DNA of 64,000 nucleotides. Source: Rutidosis leptorrhynchoides. Lineage: Eukaryota; Streptophyta; Magnoliopsida; Asterales; Asteraceae. This document shows positions 23,165-35,050 of the stretch, piece after piece (positions within the stretch are counted from its first letter, which is position 1; every line of letters begins with the position of its first letter). Location: NCBI RefSeq assembly GCF_046630445.1, contig NC_092338.1, forward strand, positions 155,382,001 to 155,446,000, written 5' to 3'. Under the pieces are notes generated by a model, which did no database searches, had not been told where the DNA came from, and saw only the letters and a program-made list of their open reading frames with translations. Both the position numbers and the translations under genes were made by a program.

Positions 23165-25426
23165 TAAGTTTGGTCTACACACTCGGTTCATGAGGTCCAT
23201 GAACACAGCTGGTGCGTTAGTCAACCCAAACGGCATAACCATAAACTCATAATGACCGTAACACGTTCTGAAAGCAGTTTTCGGAATATCATCCTCCTTC
23301 ACCCGCATTTGATGATATCCGGAACATAAATCAATCTTCGAATAAACTGACGAACCTTGTAATTGATCAAATAAGTCGTCGATTCTCGGTAGTTGGTAAC
23401 GGTTCTTGATGGTAAGTTTGTTCAACTCTCGGTAGTTGATACACAACCTGAATGTACCATCTTTCTTCTTGACAAACAAAACAGGAGCTCCCCATGGTGA
23501 TGTACTTGGTCGTATGAAACCACGTTCTAATATTTCTTGTAGTTAGCTTTGGAATTCCTTCATTTCGCTGGGTGCGAGTCTGTATGGAGCACGAGCTATT
23601 GGTGCAGCTCCTGGTACAAGATCTATTTGAAATTCAACAGATCGGTGTGGAGGTAGTCCCGGTAATTCTTTCGGAAATACATCGGGAAATTCTTTTGCAA
23701 CGGGAACATAATTGATGTTCTTTTCTTCGGTTTGTACTTTCTCGACATGTGCTAGCACAACATAGCGACCTTTTCTTATTAGCTTTTGCGCCTTCAAGTT
23801 ACTAATAAGGTTTAGCTTCGCGTTGCTCTTTTCTTCGTACACCATTAAGGGTTTTCCTTCTTCTCGTATAATGCGAATTGCATTTTTGTAACATACAATC
23901 TCTGCTCTCTCCTTTTTCAACCAGTCCATGCCAATTATCACATCAAAACTCCCTAAATCTACTGGTATCAAATCAATCTTAAACGTTTCGCTAACCAGTT
24001 TAATTTCTCGATTCCGACATATTTTATCTGCCGAAATTAATTTACCGTTTGCTAATTCGAGTAAAAATTTATTATTCATAGACGTCAATGGACCACTTAA
24101 TTTAGCACAAAAATCTCTACTCATATAGCTTCTATCTGCACCCGAATCAAATAAAACATAAGCAGGTTTTTCATCGATAAGAAACGTACCCGTAACAAGC
24201 TCCGGGTCTTCCTGCGCTTCTTCCGCATTAATGTTAAAAAATCTCACACGGCTTTGCCCATTATTATTTCCCTGGTTTGGGCACGTAGTTTTGTAGTGGC
24301 CCTTCTTTCCGCATCCGAAACAAATAATGTGGGCAGTATTTGTTCTTTTAGTCACTGGTCCGAATGCTTCACATTTCACTGCAGCATGACCCTTCCTATT
24401 ACATTTGGTACATACTACTTCACAAAATTTACCCGGATGATATCCTTCACACCAATAGCATGGAATTTTCTGATTGTTGTTATTGAGATTGCTATTGGGA
24501 TTGATGTGGTTGTTATTGTTATTGGGACGTTTGGTGAAGTTATTGTTGTTGGGATGCTTGTTGTAGTTGTTGTTGGGATTGCGATTGTTGTTGTTGCAAT
24601 TGATGTTGCGGTTGTTGGGATAGTTGTTGCGATTGTGGTTGTGATTGTTGTTGTTGTTGTATTGGTAACTCTTGTCACTGTTTTCCTCCCACTTTCTCTT
24701 GACTTGTTTCGTGTTGGCCTCTTCGGCCGCCTGTTCTTTAATCCTTCCCTTAATCTGATTTATGAGTTTGTGAGCCATTCGACTTGCCTTTTGTATGGAG
24801 GCGGGCTCGTGTGAACTCATATCTTCTTGAATCCTTTATGGTCACCCTTTTACAAATGCGTCAATCTTCTCCTCTTCATCTTCGAACGCTCTTGGACACA
24901 ATAGGCTCAACTCTGTGAATCGTCGTTCGTACGTGGTGATGTTGAAACCTTACGTTCGTAATCCTCTAAGCTCTACCTTAAGCTTATTAACCTCGTTTCT
25001 GGGACGATACTGCTCGTTCATCAAGTGCTTGAATGCTGACCACGGTAGTGCGTAAGCAACATCTTGTCCCACATGCTCGAGATAGGTGTTCCACCATGTT
25101 AACGCAATACATTTGAAGGTATGCGTAGCGTACTTTACTTTGTCTTCTTCAGTACATTTACTTATGGCAAAAACCGATTCAACCTTTTCGGTCCACCGTT
25201 TCAATCCGATTGGACCCTCGGTTCCATCGAATTCCAAAGGTTTGCAAGCAGTGAATTCTTTATAGGAGCATCCTACACGAGTTCTTGTGGAATTTGTTCC
25301 ACTGCTAGAACCAGAGTTATTGTTATTATTTTGCATTGCAGCTTGCACCGCAGCTATGTTCGCAGCAAGGAAAACACGAAAGTCTTCCTCGCTCATGTTC
25401 AAGTTCTGACGAGTAGTCGGTGCCAT
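23165..25426 (-). pseudogene. gag-protease-truncated reverse transcriptase, Ty3 chromovirus-like
   Basis: One frame on the minus strand starts at ATG 25426 (MAPTTRQNLN) and continues, with in-frame stops near 24950, 24830 and 23543, to 23165. Domains in order: gag core (TWWNTYLEHVG region); an Asn-rich linker; three zinc knuckles (CYWCEGYHPGKFC, CTKCNRKGHAAVKC, CFGCGKKGHYKTTC); an aspartic protease with FDSGADRSYMS; then reverse transcriptase through [18 protein letters not shown] and [12 protein letters not shown]. It breaks just before the catalytic YxDD region and joins LTR sequence. RNase H and integrase are absent. The motifs fit a Tekay/Del-type element. It cannot move by itself. Confidence 0.88.
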
Positions 25427-25766
25427 TTCCTTCAAAAATAGCCAAAAGAATTAAGTTAATCATATAGAATATTAAGAGTAGTCAATAGTATTTCGTAGCA
25501 TAATATGAACTTATTTATAAAAGCTTTTTCTTCATATTAGCGTTTTATAGTTTTAATTCGGGTAGTAACTACCCGTTAAGTTCATACTTAGTAGCTAATA
25601 TACAATTCAACTACTACAATTCTATATGAAAAACTGATTACAATAATATTCCACATTCAAACTTATATACAATATTTTGCAAACTTACAATACCGCTATT
25701 TTACATATAGCATGAAATATAGCACATAAAAACTTTGATACAAAGCAGTTGTGACAACAATCCTAG

Positions 25767-26476
25767 TTAATACGCAAGTCGTTCAGCAAAGGCAATAAAA
25801 ACACGTAATTCATACATCCAGAAACAAGTCATGCATTCTGGTTTTACTAAGACTACTTTCCATCCTTGGTCTTGTGGAACATAACCGTTGTGGCCGTTGA
25901 CAAGACAACATGTTGTAACATCGTCGAAGGGACGAGGGTTTCGTAATGTCCAACAACCCCGTAATAATCTAAAAACCTTGTTTCTCACCCCAACTACTGA
26001 ATCCGTCACTTGTGGGAAGGTTTTATTTAAAAGTTAAAATCCGATGTTCTTTTTCTCACTTTGGTGAGAAGTAACCCGTAAGCATAACATGCTTCTTTAT
26101 GTTGCATGTTAGCAGCACTTTCTAAAGTTCGAAGTCCTATGTTGGGATATGTTGAGTCAAAATAGGTTTTTAACCCGTAGCGTAAAATTGCATTTGAGTT
26201 TCCCGCATTTAACGCTTTAAAGAAAACACGGTGTAACTTACGGTCTCCCCAATGTGATATACCCCATCTATCAAAGGAAAGCCTTTTATAAACTAAGGCA
26301 TTTCTGGAAAGTCTTTCAAATGTTTGACAAGTTAATTTCGCTATAACTAAATGTGCTGATGAATTCTGACCAACTCTAGATAAAATTTCATCAATCATAT
26401 CCTCTGGTAGGTCTTCTAAAATATTCGGTTGTCTACCCTTAACGTCCATTTTGTTTTTATACTGTAAAATAGACAA
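25767..26476 (-). pseudogene. F-box/Sel1-like ORF carried between LTR and gag
   Basis: From ATG 26476, 149 codons encode an F-box near residues 20-68 (LEDLPEDMIDEILSRVG, then LVYKRLSFDRW), followed by Sel1/TPR-like helices (NAILRYGLKTYF, EACYAYGLLL). This is the layout of plant F-box proteins like At2g35280; in that family the F-box binds SKP1 in SCF ubiquitin ligases. The frame stops at 26027 and a second frame (26009-25767) carries a Cys-rich C-terminal part ending in ECMTCFWMYE, so there is at least one frameshift and the copy is probably broken. It lies on the same strand as gag, inside the retroelement and downstream of the acidic ORF. Whether any copy of the family expresses it is unknown. 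Confidence 0.75.
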
Positions 26477-26586
26477 GAATTAGATTCGTAAAAGATAATT
26501 AACAAACAATACAAGCAATTTTTACATATAACATAAAAGTACAAGCACACTACAATACATATAATACACAACATGATTACAACCCT

Positions 26587-27161
26587 CTAATCTGAATCAC
26601 TGGTTTCTTCTTCTTCGGACTTGGTTCGTATTCCTAATTTTCTAGGGATATATGGTGTTCCTCTAATACGATCCGTCATTTTCCACAATGGTTTAGAAAA
26701 ACTGGTGGTTTAGAGGTTCCCAGGTTATTGTTACATTTTAGGAAATACGGATGTTGCCGATACATATAAAGTTCATCAGGGTTGGAATCAGGTTTATCTA
26801 TTTTTATACCTTTTCCCCTATTATTTTCTTTTGCTTTATTAAATTGGGTCGAGGTAATTTCTATAACATCATCGGAATCTTCATCGGGATCCGATTCATC
26901 GGAAAATTGGTAATCTTCCCAATATTTTGCTTCCTTGGCGGAAACACCATTGACCATTTTTAACTTTGGTCCGTTGGTTGAGGAATTTCTTTTATTTAAT
27001 CGATTTACTGTAGGTATCAATATTTCTTCCTCCGGAACCTCTTCTTCTTCCGGTTCCTCCTCTTCCGGTTTTTCTTCGAGAATTTGTGAATCTTCCCAAA
27101 ATATATTCGACTCTTCATTATTATTAAGTGAGTCGATGGGATTTGTACTAGAGGTAGACAT
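26587..27161 (-). CDS. Acidic accessory ORF of the retroelement
   Basis: ATG 27161 opens 161 codons with a Glu-rich stretch (residues about 30-50), a Lys/Arg/Asn patch and an Asp/Glu-rich region, ending NHCGK at 26676. A second small frame, 26679-26587, starts in the overlapping ATGA and encodes MTDRIRGTPYIPRK plus an acidic tail. This is either a real ATGA overlap or one ORF broken by loss of one A. It is the first ORF after the primer-binding site. No family is recognised; the composition suggests a disordered protein. Confidence 0.55.
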
Positions 27162-27358
27162 CTATCACACAACATCAAACATGTTAAGATATTAATTTAT
27201 CACATAATATTTACATGTTAATAATATATAGTTTCCAACAAAAAATGTTAAGCAATCGTTTTTGAAGAAAAACACGGTCGAAGTCCATACTCACTAATGC
27301 ATCCTAACAAACTCGGTAAGACACACTAATGCAAAAATTATGGTTCTCTAAGACCAAC

Positions 27359-27370
27359 GCTCGGATACCA
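27359..27370 (-). other. Primer-binding site of the F-box-carrying element
   Basis: The minus strand reads TGGTATCCGAGC two bases after the LTR end. The usual initiator-methionine tRNA site is TGGTATCAGAGC, so it differs at one position. Confidence 0.88.
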
Positions 27371-27372
27371 AC

Positions 27373-30300
27373 TAAAATGTACCGTTCATATCGATTTATA
27401 AACGTTCCATATTAATTGATTTCGTTGCGAGGTTTTGACCTCTATATGAGACATTTTTCAAAGACTGCATTCGATTTTAAAACAAACCATAACCTTTATT
27501 TTATCGATAAAGGTTTAAAAATAATACGATGATTATCAAATAATGATAATCTAAAATATAGCGTTTTCACACGATTATTACATAGTGGTTTACAATAATA
27601 TTACACATCAATTTAAGTCTTCGAATGCAGTTTTTAAACAATATTATACAAGCATGCTGACTCCAACTCTTGTCCATAAATTAGCATGCAACAGCGGAAG
27701 CTCTTAATAATCACCTGAGAATAAACATGCTTTAAACGTCAACAAAAATGTTGGTGAGTTATATGTTTAACCTATATATTTATCAAATCGTAATAATAGA
27801 CCACAAGATTTCATATTTCCATTTTTCATAAACAACATGCAATCTGCATAAAAATCATTCATATGATGAACACCTGGTAACCGACCTTAACAGGATGCAT
27901 ATAGAATATCCCCATCATTCCGGGACTCTCATCGGACATGATAAATCGAAGTACTAAAGCATCCGTAACTCGGATGAGGCTTGTTGGGCCAAATAGATCT
28001 ATCTTTAGGATTCACGTCAATTGGTGGCAATTATAATAAACACCAATTCTTAGGCTACCAAGCTAAAAAGGGGCATATTCGGTTCGATAATTCAACATAG
28101 AATGTAATTTTGATCATTTGTGTCTATTTTGTAAAACATTTATAAAACTGCATGTATTCTCATCCCAAAAATAATAGATTTTAAAAGTGGGACTATAACT
28201 CACTTTCACAGATTTTTACTTCGTTGGGAAGTAAGACTTGGCCACTGGTCGATTCACGAACCTATGACAAATATGTACATATATATCAAAGTATGTTCAA
28301 AATATATTTACAACATTTTTAATACGTTTTAATGTTTTAAGTTTATTAAGTCAGCTGTCCTCGTTAGTAACTTACAACTAGTTATCCACAGTTAGAAGTA
28401 CAGAAAAATAAATTGATATATATTATCTTGAATCAATCCATGACCCAGTGTATACATGTCTCAGGTTAGATCACAACTCAAAGTATATATATTTTTGGAA
28501 TCAATCTCAACCCTGTATAGCTAACTCAATCATTACTGCATATAGAGTGTCTATGGTTGTTACAAATAATATATATACATGGGTCGATATGATATGTCAA
28601 AACATTTGCATACGTGTCTATGGTATCCCAAGATTACATAATATATTAGAATACATGTATGATACAATATAAGTTAGCTAGGATATGATTAATATAGATT
28701 TGTTACCAATTTTCACGTAGCTAAAACTAGTAAAATTATCCAATTTTATTTTACCCGTAACTTCTTCGTTTTAAATCCGTTTTGAGTAATTCAAGTTGCT
28801 ATGATTTCATATTGAACTTAAATTTATGAATCTAAACAGAAAAAGTATAATTTTATAGTCGGAAATACAGGTTACAAGTCGTTTTTGTAAAGGTAGTCAT
28901 TTCAGTCGAAAGAACGACGTCTAGATGACCATTTTGGAAAACATACTTCCACTTTGAGTTTAACCATGATTTTTGGATATAGTTTCATGTTCATAAGAAA
29001 AATAATTTTCCCAGAAGAACAACTCTTAAATCAAAATTTATCATAGTTTTTAATTAACTAACCCAAAACAGCCCGCGGTGTTACTACGACGGCGTATATC
29101 CAGTTTTACGGTGTTTTTCGTGTTTTCAGGTTTTAAATCATTAAGTTAGCATATCATATAGATATAGAACATGTGTTTAGTTGATTTTAAAAGTCAAGTT
29201 AGAAGGATTAACTTTTGTTTGCGAACAAGTTTAGAATTAACTAAACTATGTTCTAGTGATTACATGTTCAAATATTCGAATAAGATAGTTATACATATAT
29301 GAATCGAATGATGTTATGAACATCATTACTACCTCAAGTTTAGTAGGTAAACCTACTGGAAATGATGAAAAAATAACTTGAGCTTCAAAGGATCTTTGAT
29401 GGCTTGGAAGTTCTTGAAATAGAATCATGACACAAAAACAAGTTCAAGTAAGTTTATTACTCGAATTAAGATAGTTATAGTTATAGAAATTGAATCAAAG
29501 CTTGAATATGAATATTACCTTGATTTAGAAAGATAACCTACTATAAATAACAAAGGTTTCTTGATCTTAGATGATTGCTTGGAATGGATTAGGAAACTTG
29601 GAAATAAACTTGTAAACTTGGAAGTGTTCTTGATGTGTTCTTGAGTAATTGTTTTTATGATGATTATAGGTAATAACTAAAGCTTGTATTTGATGATTTT
29701 TGCTGGAAAAATAGTAACTTAGACGTTCATGGAAGAGTATGTGTGCTTTGAGAGAGAATTGGGAAGAAAATTGGAAGTGAAATGGAGTAGGTGGTGAGTG
29801 GTGAAGGTGAGTGGGGTTAAAAGGAGTTCTTGTTTTTGTTTCCTTGCTCATAAGTCATGCTAGATGTTAAATGATGGTTCCCACATGGTTAGGTGACTCA
29901 CATGGGCTGCTAAGAGCTGATCATTGGAGTGTATATACCAATAGTAAATACATTTAGAAGCTGTGTATTGTACAAGTACAAATACGAGTGCATACGAGTA
30001 GAATTGTTGATGAAAATGAATGAGGATGTAATCGTAAGCATTTTTGTTAAGTAGAAGTACTTGGATAAGTGTCTTGAAGTCTTTCAAAAGTGTATGAATA
30101 CATATTAAAACACTACATGTATATACATTTTAACTGAGTCGTTAAGTCATCGTTAGTCGTTACATGTAAATGTTGTTTTGAAACCTTTAAGTTAACGATC
30201 TTGTTAAATGTTGTTAACACATTGTTTATTATATCTAATGAGATGTTAAATTATTACATTATCATGATATAATGATGTATTAATATATCTTAATATGATT

Positions 30301-30606
30301 ATATATACAGTTAAATGTCGTTACAATGATAATCGTTACATATATGTCTCGTTTCGAAATCCTTAAGTTAGTAGTCTTGTTTTTACATAAGTAGTTCATT
30401 GTTATTATACTTAATGATATGTTTACTTATCATTTAACATGTTTATATATAGTGTATCAATATCTTAAAATGATTCATATGTAATTAGTAAGACGTTGTT
30501 ATAACGATAATCGTTATATATACCGTTTTCAAGTTTCTTAATTCAATAGTCTCATTTTTATGTATATAACTCATTGTTAAAATACTTAATGAGGTACATA
30601 CTTATC

Positions 30607-30698
<92 letters not shown>

Positions 30699-30890
30699 AT
30701 CATATAGTTTTTACAAGTTTTAACATTCATGAATCGCCGATCAACTTGGGTGGTCAATTGTCTATATAAAACCTATTTCAATTAATCAAGTCTTAACAAG
30801 TTTGATTGCTTAATATGTTGGAAACACTTAATCATGTAAATATCCATTTCATTTAATATATATAAACATGGAAAAGTTCGGGTCACTACA
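27373..30890 (-). mobile_element. 5' LTR of the F-box-carrying Ty3 element, 3518 bp
   Basis: On the minus strand it starts TGTAGTGACCCG (30890) and ends ACATTTTA (27373), where the 3' LTR has ACATTTCA, so the terminal CA has mutated. It is followed by GT and the primer-binding site. A (TA)n tract of about 85 bp at 30609-30694 is much longer than in the 3' LTR. Confidence 0.9.
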
Positions 30891-30895
30891 TAAGT

Positions 30896-31314
30896 TTGGT
30901 TCTATTTTAGTTTGTGACTATTTCAATATGTGCGGGTAGTACCGCCAGATTAAGTCTCATAGTATAATCGCACGTTAAACCTTAGCAACACTTAAGAGAC
31001 AATTAACTATGCTTTGAGAGTAGTAGGGGTAATATCCTACTATTCGCGTCCAACACTTAAAGTCATTCGAGAATACGTACTTAATTTATAATCCGACTAC
31101 ACATAAAATCCTCAACTGAACCAGCATCCTTCCTGACGTGCGTGCAGTCGTGTGCATGTGCGAAATCAACCATTTAAATTTATATTACGACAACTTTAGC
31201 ATTAACGGGTAGAGTCTCGATCATTGTAGAGCAGTGGGTATAAGTACATGATCGTCAAGAGAGGTAGGCAATAATTGTATTCAGTGAATTTATATTATCT
31301 ATTGTACCTCGTTT

Positions 31315-31315
<1 letters not shown>
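30896..31315 (+). mobile_element. Athila-like LTR arm 1, right part
   Basis: This continues 18178-19558 after removal of the 19559-30890 element. Its first 250 bp match, in inverted orientation, 31430-31680 (the GTGCGGGT...ACCGCCAG...CTTAAG blocks and the GCATCCTTCCT block). Confidence 0.6.

Positions 31316-31380
<65 letters not shown>
31316..31380. repeat. (TA)n tract at the centre of an inverted repeat
   Basis: About 65 bp of TA repeats lie between two inverted copies of the Athila-like LTR end. Confidence 0.9.
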
Positions 31381-31383
<3 letters not shown>

Positions 31384-32275
31384 TTGGGGGGTTTTGTATT
31401 ACAGGAGCAATGGATAATATGGATTTCATTTAAATAAAGGAAAGGAAGGATGCTTGTTCGGTTAAGGATTTTATATATAAACTGGTCTTATTTTAAGAGT
31501 GTTTTTCTCGAATGACTTTGAGTGCTTGAACATAAACATCGGGGTGATTAATCCCTCTAATCACGATTTGTACCTAACTGTCACTTAAGTGCCACTAAGG
31601 TTAAACGTATGATTACACTACGGGACTTAGTCTGGTAGTTCCACCCGCACATATCGAATACATTAAGAGGTCTAAATCATTAATGTACCAATATCACGAT
31701 TCTAAGCCATCAACTTGACCATCAAGGCTGCCTTCATGAGTTATGGAAAGTGTCTTATGTATCTTAACTGGAACGCTCAACCGGCGTCTTGACCATTAAG
31801 GCCGCCATCCTGAGAGATCCTTTCCTTTTTTACTACTGAGACACGTTAATCTTTTCTTTAAATAACCCCGACAGCTCTGACTTCTTAGCAGCCGTCTTGA
31901 GTTGCTTCTGGAACTTTCTTCATTAACGCCGAATATTTTCCTTATTTAATTTGACCGTCATACTGGTGATCGAGGCCGCCATATTGAGCTTCGGGAACTA
32001 TTCTTCTATGTTTTGACTTTAATTTGAATTTCATTTGACACTAGTGAGGCCGCCGGCCTGGGAGATAAGGCCGCCGTCCTGGGCAGTTTCTCAGGTTTTC
32101 TTTGGCTTCTTCATTTTATTGTATTTTAGGCGTGTTTTCTCCATAATTGTATCTGTAAAAATCACAAACAACTTATCACACGGTTAGTAGCATTTGCTCA
32201 TTTTTTTCACAATAAGCAAAGGAATAAGTCATATTTGTGCGAATTGAGGAAGATAGTACCGTAAAGGGGTAAAAA
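31381..32275 (-). mobile_element. Inverted, diverged copy of the Athila-like LTR (arm 2)
   Basis: Read on the minus strand it follows arm 1 from its start region (TATGACTTATTCC, GCAAATGCTACTAAC near 32200) through the GGCGGCC-type motifs and CCATAACTCA (about 31740), then jumps to the F-like part (31680-31430). It lacks about 700 bp present in arm 1. Its outer end near 32275 is not sharp. Confidence 0.6.
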
Positions 32276-32469
32276 GAAGAGGAAATAAAAAAGCCGTCGA
32301 AGCGCGTTGAATGTGTGTGTTTGCCTTTGAAAAAAATAAAAACAAAATAAAAATAGTTATAAATTTGATGGAGAAATGGGATAAAAGTTGAGGGTGGATT
32401 ATATCGCCTAATTTATACATGTTTGAAATATCAATTTAAGAAGATATTATTTCTATTTTAAACTTAATG

Positions 32470-33996
32470 GTGTCTATTTTGAGAACATATTGATGTTGTA
32501 TGTGTTTGAAATAGTTTGAGTGATTTTGTAGGATAAGTGATGAAAAACGATGTTAAAAGAGGCTAAAAGTGGTGAAAATACGAAAGCTTGATGAAGTATG
32601 GATGGGGAATGAAGTGAAGTCGAAAGAAAGTCAAAAACAGCCCCATCTGTATTACAGCTGCCAGCTATCACAATGAAGATCATAACTGAATTTCCAGAAA
32701 AGTCAAAATTGTCGACGAAAATAAAAGAGCCACCGGCCTTCAAATAAAAGAGCCCCCGGCTATTAAAGGGCCGACGGCTATCATCTGGATTTTATGAAGA
32801 TCGAAAAGTCTGACAAAAATAATTCGATCCGCCGTCTAAGCAAAGAGCCGCTAGCTTTTGGAGAAGATTCTAGAAACACCAAAAGGGCAGTCGGCTAACA
32901 CCAATAGCCACCGGCTAAATCTGCAAACAACCCTTTATTGTTGAAACTACCACCAGCTCGATTTAATTCGAACTTTTTAGAGGTCTTGCACTATAAATAG
33001 AGGCTTAGGCTAGAGGTTGAGATATACTTTTTGAATTCAATTTTTACGAATTTTAGTTAGTTTTCTCTCAAGAATAGTTTAGGTTTTATATTCAAGAATT
33101 CTAATATTCTAACAAATTTGTTCTACGATTACTTTTGTAATATTTATTATTTATTATTCATGTTCATCTTAATTTCAATGTTTACTTTAATCATTGTCTT
33201 GTTTATTTTTTTAATCTTTATTGTTACTTACATGGTTAACTAAATTTGTTACTATTCACTTGGTAATAATATGATTTCTAGTTACGGTTAATGATTATTT
33301 TAATACTTGTATGAATTAGAATTTGTATGTTCAAGTAATAACCACGGATTATCTAGACATTAAGATGGAATTGTATGCGTAGCAAAGGATAAGATTGATG
33401 AACCTAGTTAATCCCAATACTTGCCTCTTACTAGTTTATCATGCATGTCAACCTTTATAGTTATATTTATTATTACATGCGAACCGGTTGAAGATAACAA
33501 AGTGACTAGTATACACCTAAGTCTTGAGATCTAACGAGCTTCACAACATAATGTATGTCTACCCGATATATGAGAGTTGGAGATTTAATGAACCTAGTTA
33601 AGTCAAACACTTGAATCATACTTATCTACCTAATTCACCGTGAGAATAACTTATTATTGGTTGGTCTGACTTACTAGTAGGTAATTGAACTAAAGTACAA
33701 GTTCATTAAACCACACTATCATTAAAAGCTTAACCCGAGCTAGGAGGATTGTGAAAACCCAAGTGAATACCTATTATCTTTTATTGTTATTTGCTATTTA
33801 AATATTGTTTAATTGATGAACAAAATCTCCCCTAATTAAAATTGTGACCATTTTTTTACAAAACATAATTGTCTTGCTCTTTGTGGGACGAATTTGACTT
33901 ACCTATTACCTATTATTACATTGATCGGGCATGTTTCCTGTAATATGTGCTAGTAGTTAATTAGTTCGTTTTATTTAAGGGTGATCTACGTACATC
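32470..33996 (+). mobile_element. Second Athila-like LTR, with GCCRCCGGC motifs
   Basis: It has CTATAAATAG at 32991-33000, seven GAGCCACCGGCT-like motifs upstream (32730-32920), and a 3' part with the CTTTGTGGGACGAATTTGAC block (33880-33900) typical of Athila-type LTR ends. Termini were not fixed; coordinates are approximate. Confidence 0.5.
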
Positions 33997-34164
33997 GTTG
34001 AAAAATCAAAATAAAGAATGAAAGGGTAGAAAATGAAAGTAAAAAAGGAAGAAAAAAAAGAATGAGAAGAGAAATTAAAAAATAAAGAATTAAAGAAGTT
34101 AAAAAGGGACAGAGGAAGATGAGGTGAGAATTAGACCCTCGAATCTTCCGAGGACAAAGACTTA

Positions 34165-35047
34165 GGGCCTGTTTACCTTTTTTTCTATTAAGTCAAGTTA
34201 TCCATATAGATGAGTATATGGATATAGATGTCAATATGAGATAATCTAATAAATATAAGATGATGTTTACTTTTATTACTCAATAAAATATCTTAATGAT
34301 GAGAATGACAACTTTAGCCTTTTCTCATCAATTTTTCAATTGAAGATCTGTATAAACAACCTCTTCGACAAAACAGTGATAATGATCTCCAAAGTTATAT
34401 ACTAATATTACATCTACTTCTAATACTAAAGAATCAAATGAACAAAATAAATATAAATATAAGAAAAATAAACCACGTACAACAAAGAAAATGAAATTAA
34501 AAATCAACGACTTTCCAAACAAATAGATCTGTGTTTTCGGAAGTCCATACGCAAATAATACAAATAAATAAAATCATCATTATCATATTCATCAATCTCT
34601 CAATCGGAGATCTGCGTTTGTCGACGATTGATTTTGAACGTTATCGGAGCAGCAAGAGGTAGTAGTGACGGTGTTAATACCAAGCCGATGCATTTTCCTA
34701 GATTTGCGTTATTGTTGGTGTAAATTTTTCACCTCGTTAATAAAACTGGACATATAGATGAGTATATGGATTAAAATGAAAAAGGTGCAGCAAAATATTG
34801 GATCGAAAAGTTGTAAGATGAAAGAAGGTGAGGGTATTGGATTTAAGATGAAAAAGAAAGAAAAGGAAAGATGAGGGTAAAGATGGAAATGAGATGCTAT
34901 ATCCAGAGGACATGGGTTTTTCACATGAGCCATACAACCCACCAAACAGTTTGAATTAATCAAAAGGTTCCAAGTAAACACCCACTTTTTCTGTCCGAAT
35001 AATTTCTTCAAAGAATTAATCCAATTAAGTCCTAAGTAAACAGGCCC
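34165..35047. mobile_element. PIF/Harbinger (Tourist-like) non-autonomous element, 883 bp
   Basis: Ends are GGGCCTGTTTAC... and ...GTAAACAGGCCC, flanked by TTA on both sides (34162-34164 and 35048-35050). TTA duplications and GGGCC ends are the Harbinger signature. No transposase is present. The inside is AT-rich, with an ATATAGATGAGTATATGGAT block repeated near 34204 and 34751. Confidence 0.85.
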
Positions 35048-35050
35048 TTA

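Larger units (their letters stand above)
19554..30895. repeat. Target-site duplication TAAGT of the F-box-carrying retroelement
   Basis: TAAGT lies at 19554-19558 directly before the TGAAATG LTR end, and at 30891-30895 directly after the CACTACA LTR end. A third TAAGT follows the left LTR at 23032-23036 inside the element, within a copy of the right flank. Confidence 0.88.

Noticed and set aside
24254-24814. 186-codon plus-strand frame rich in valine and isoleucine
   Set aside because: It is the antisense of the asparagine-rich gag linker (AAC/AAT repeats).
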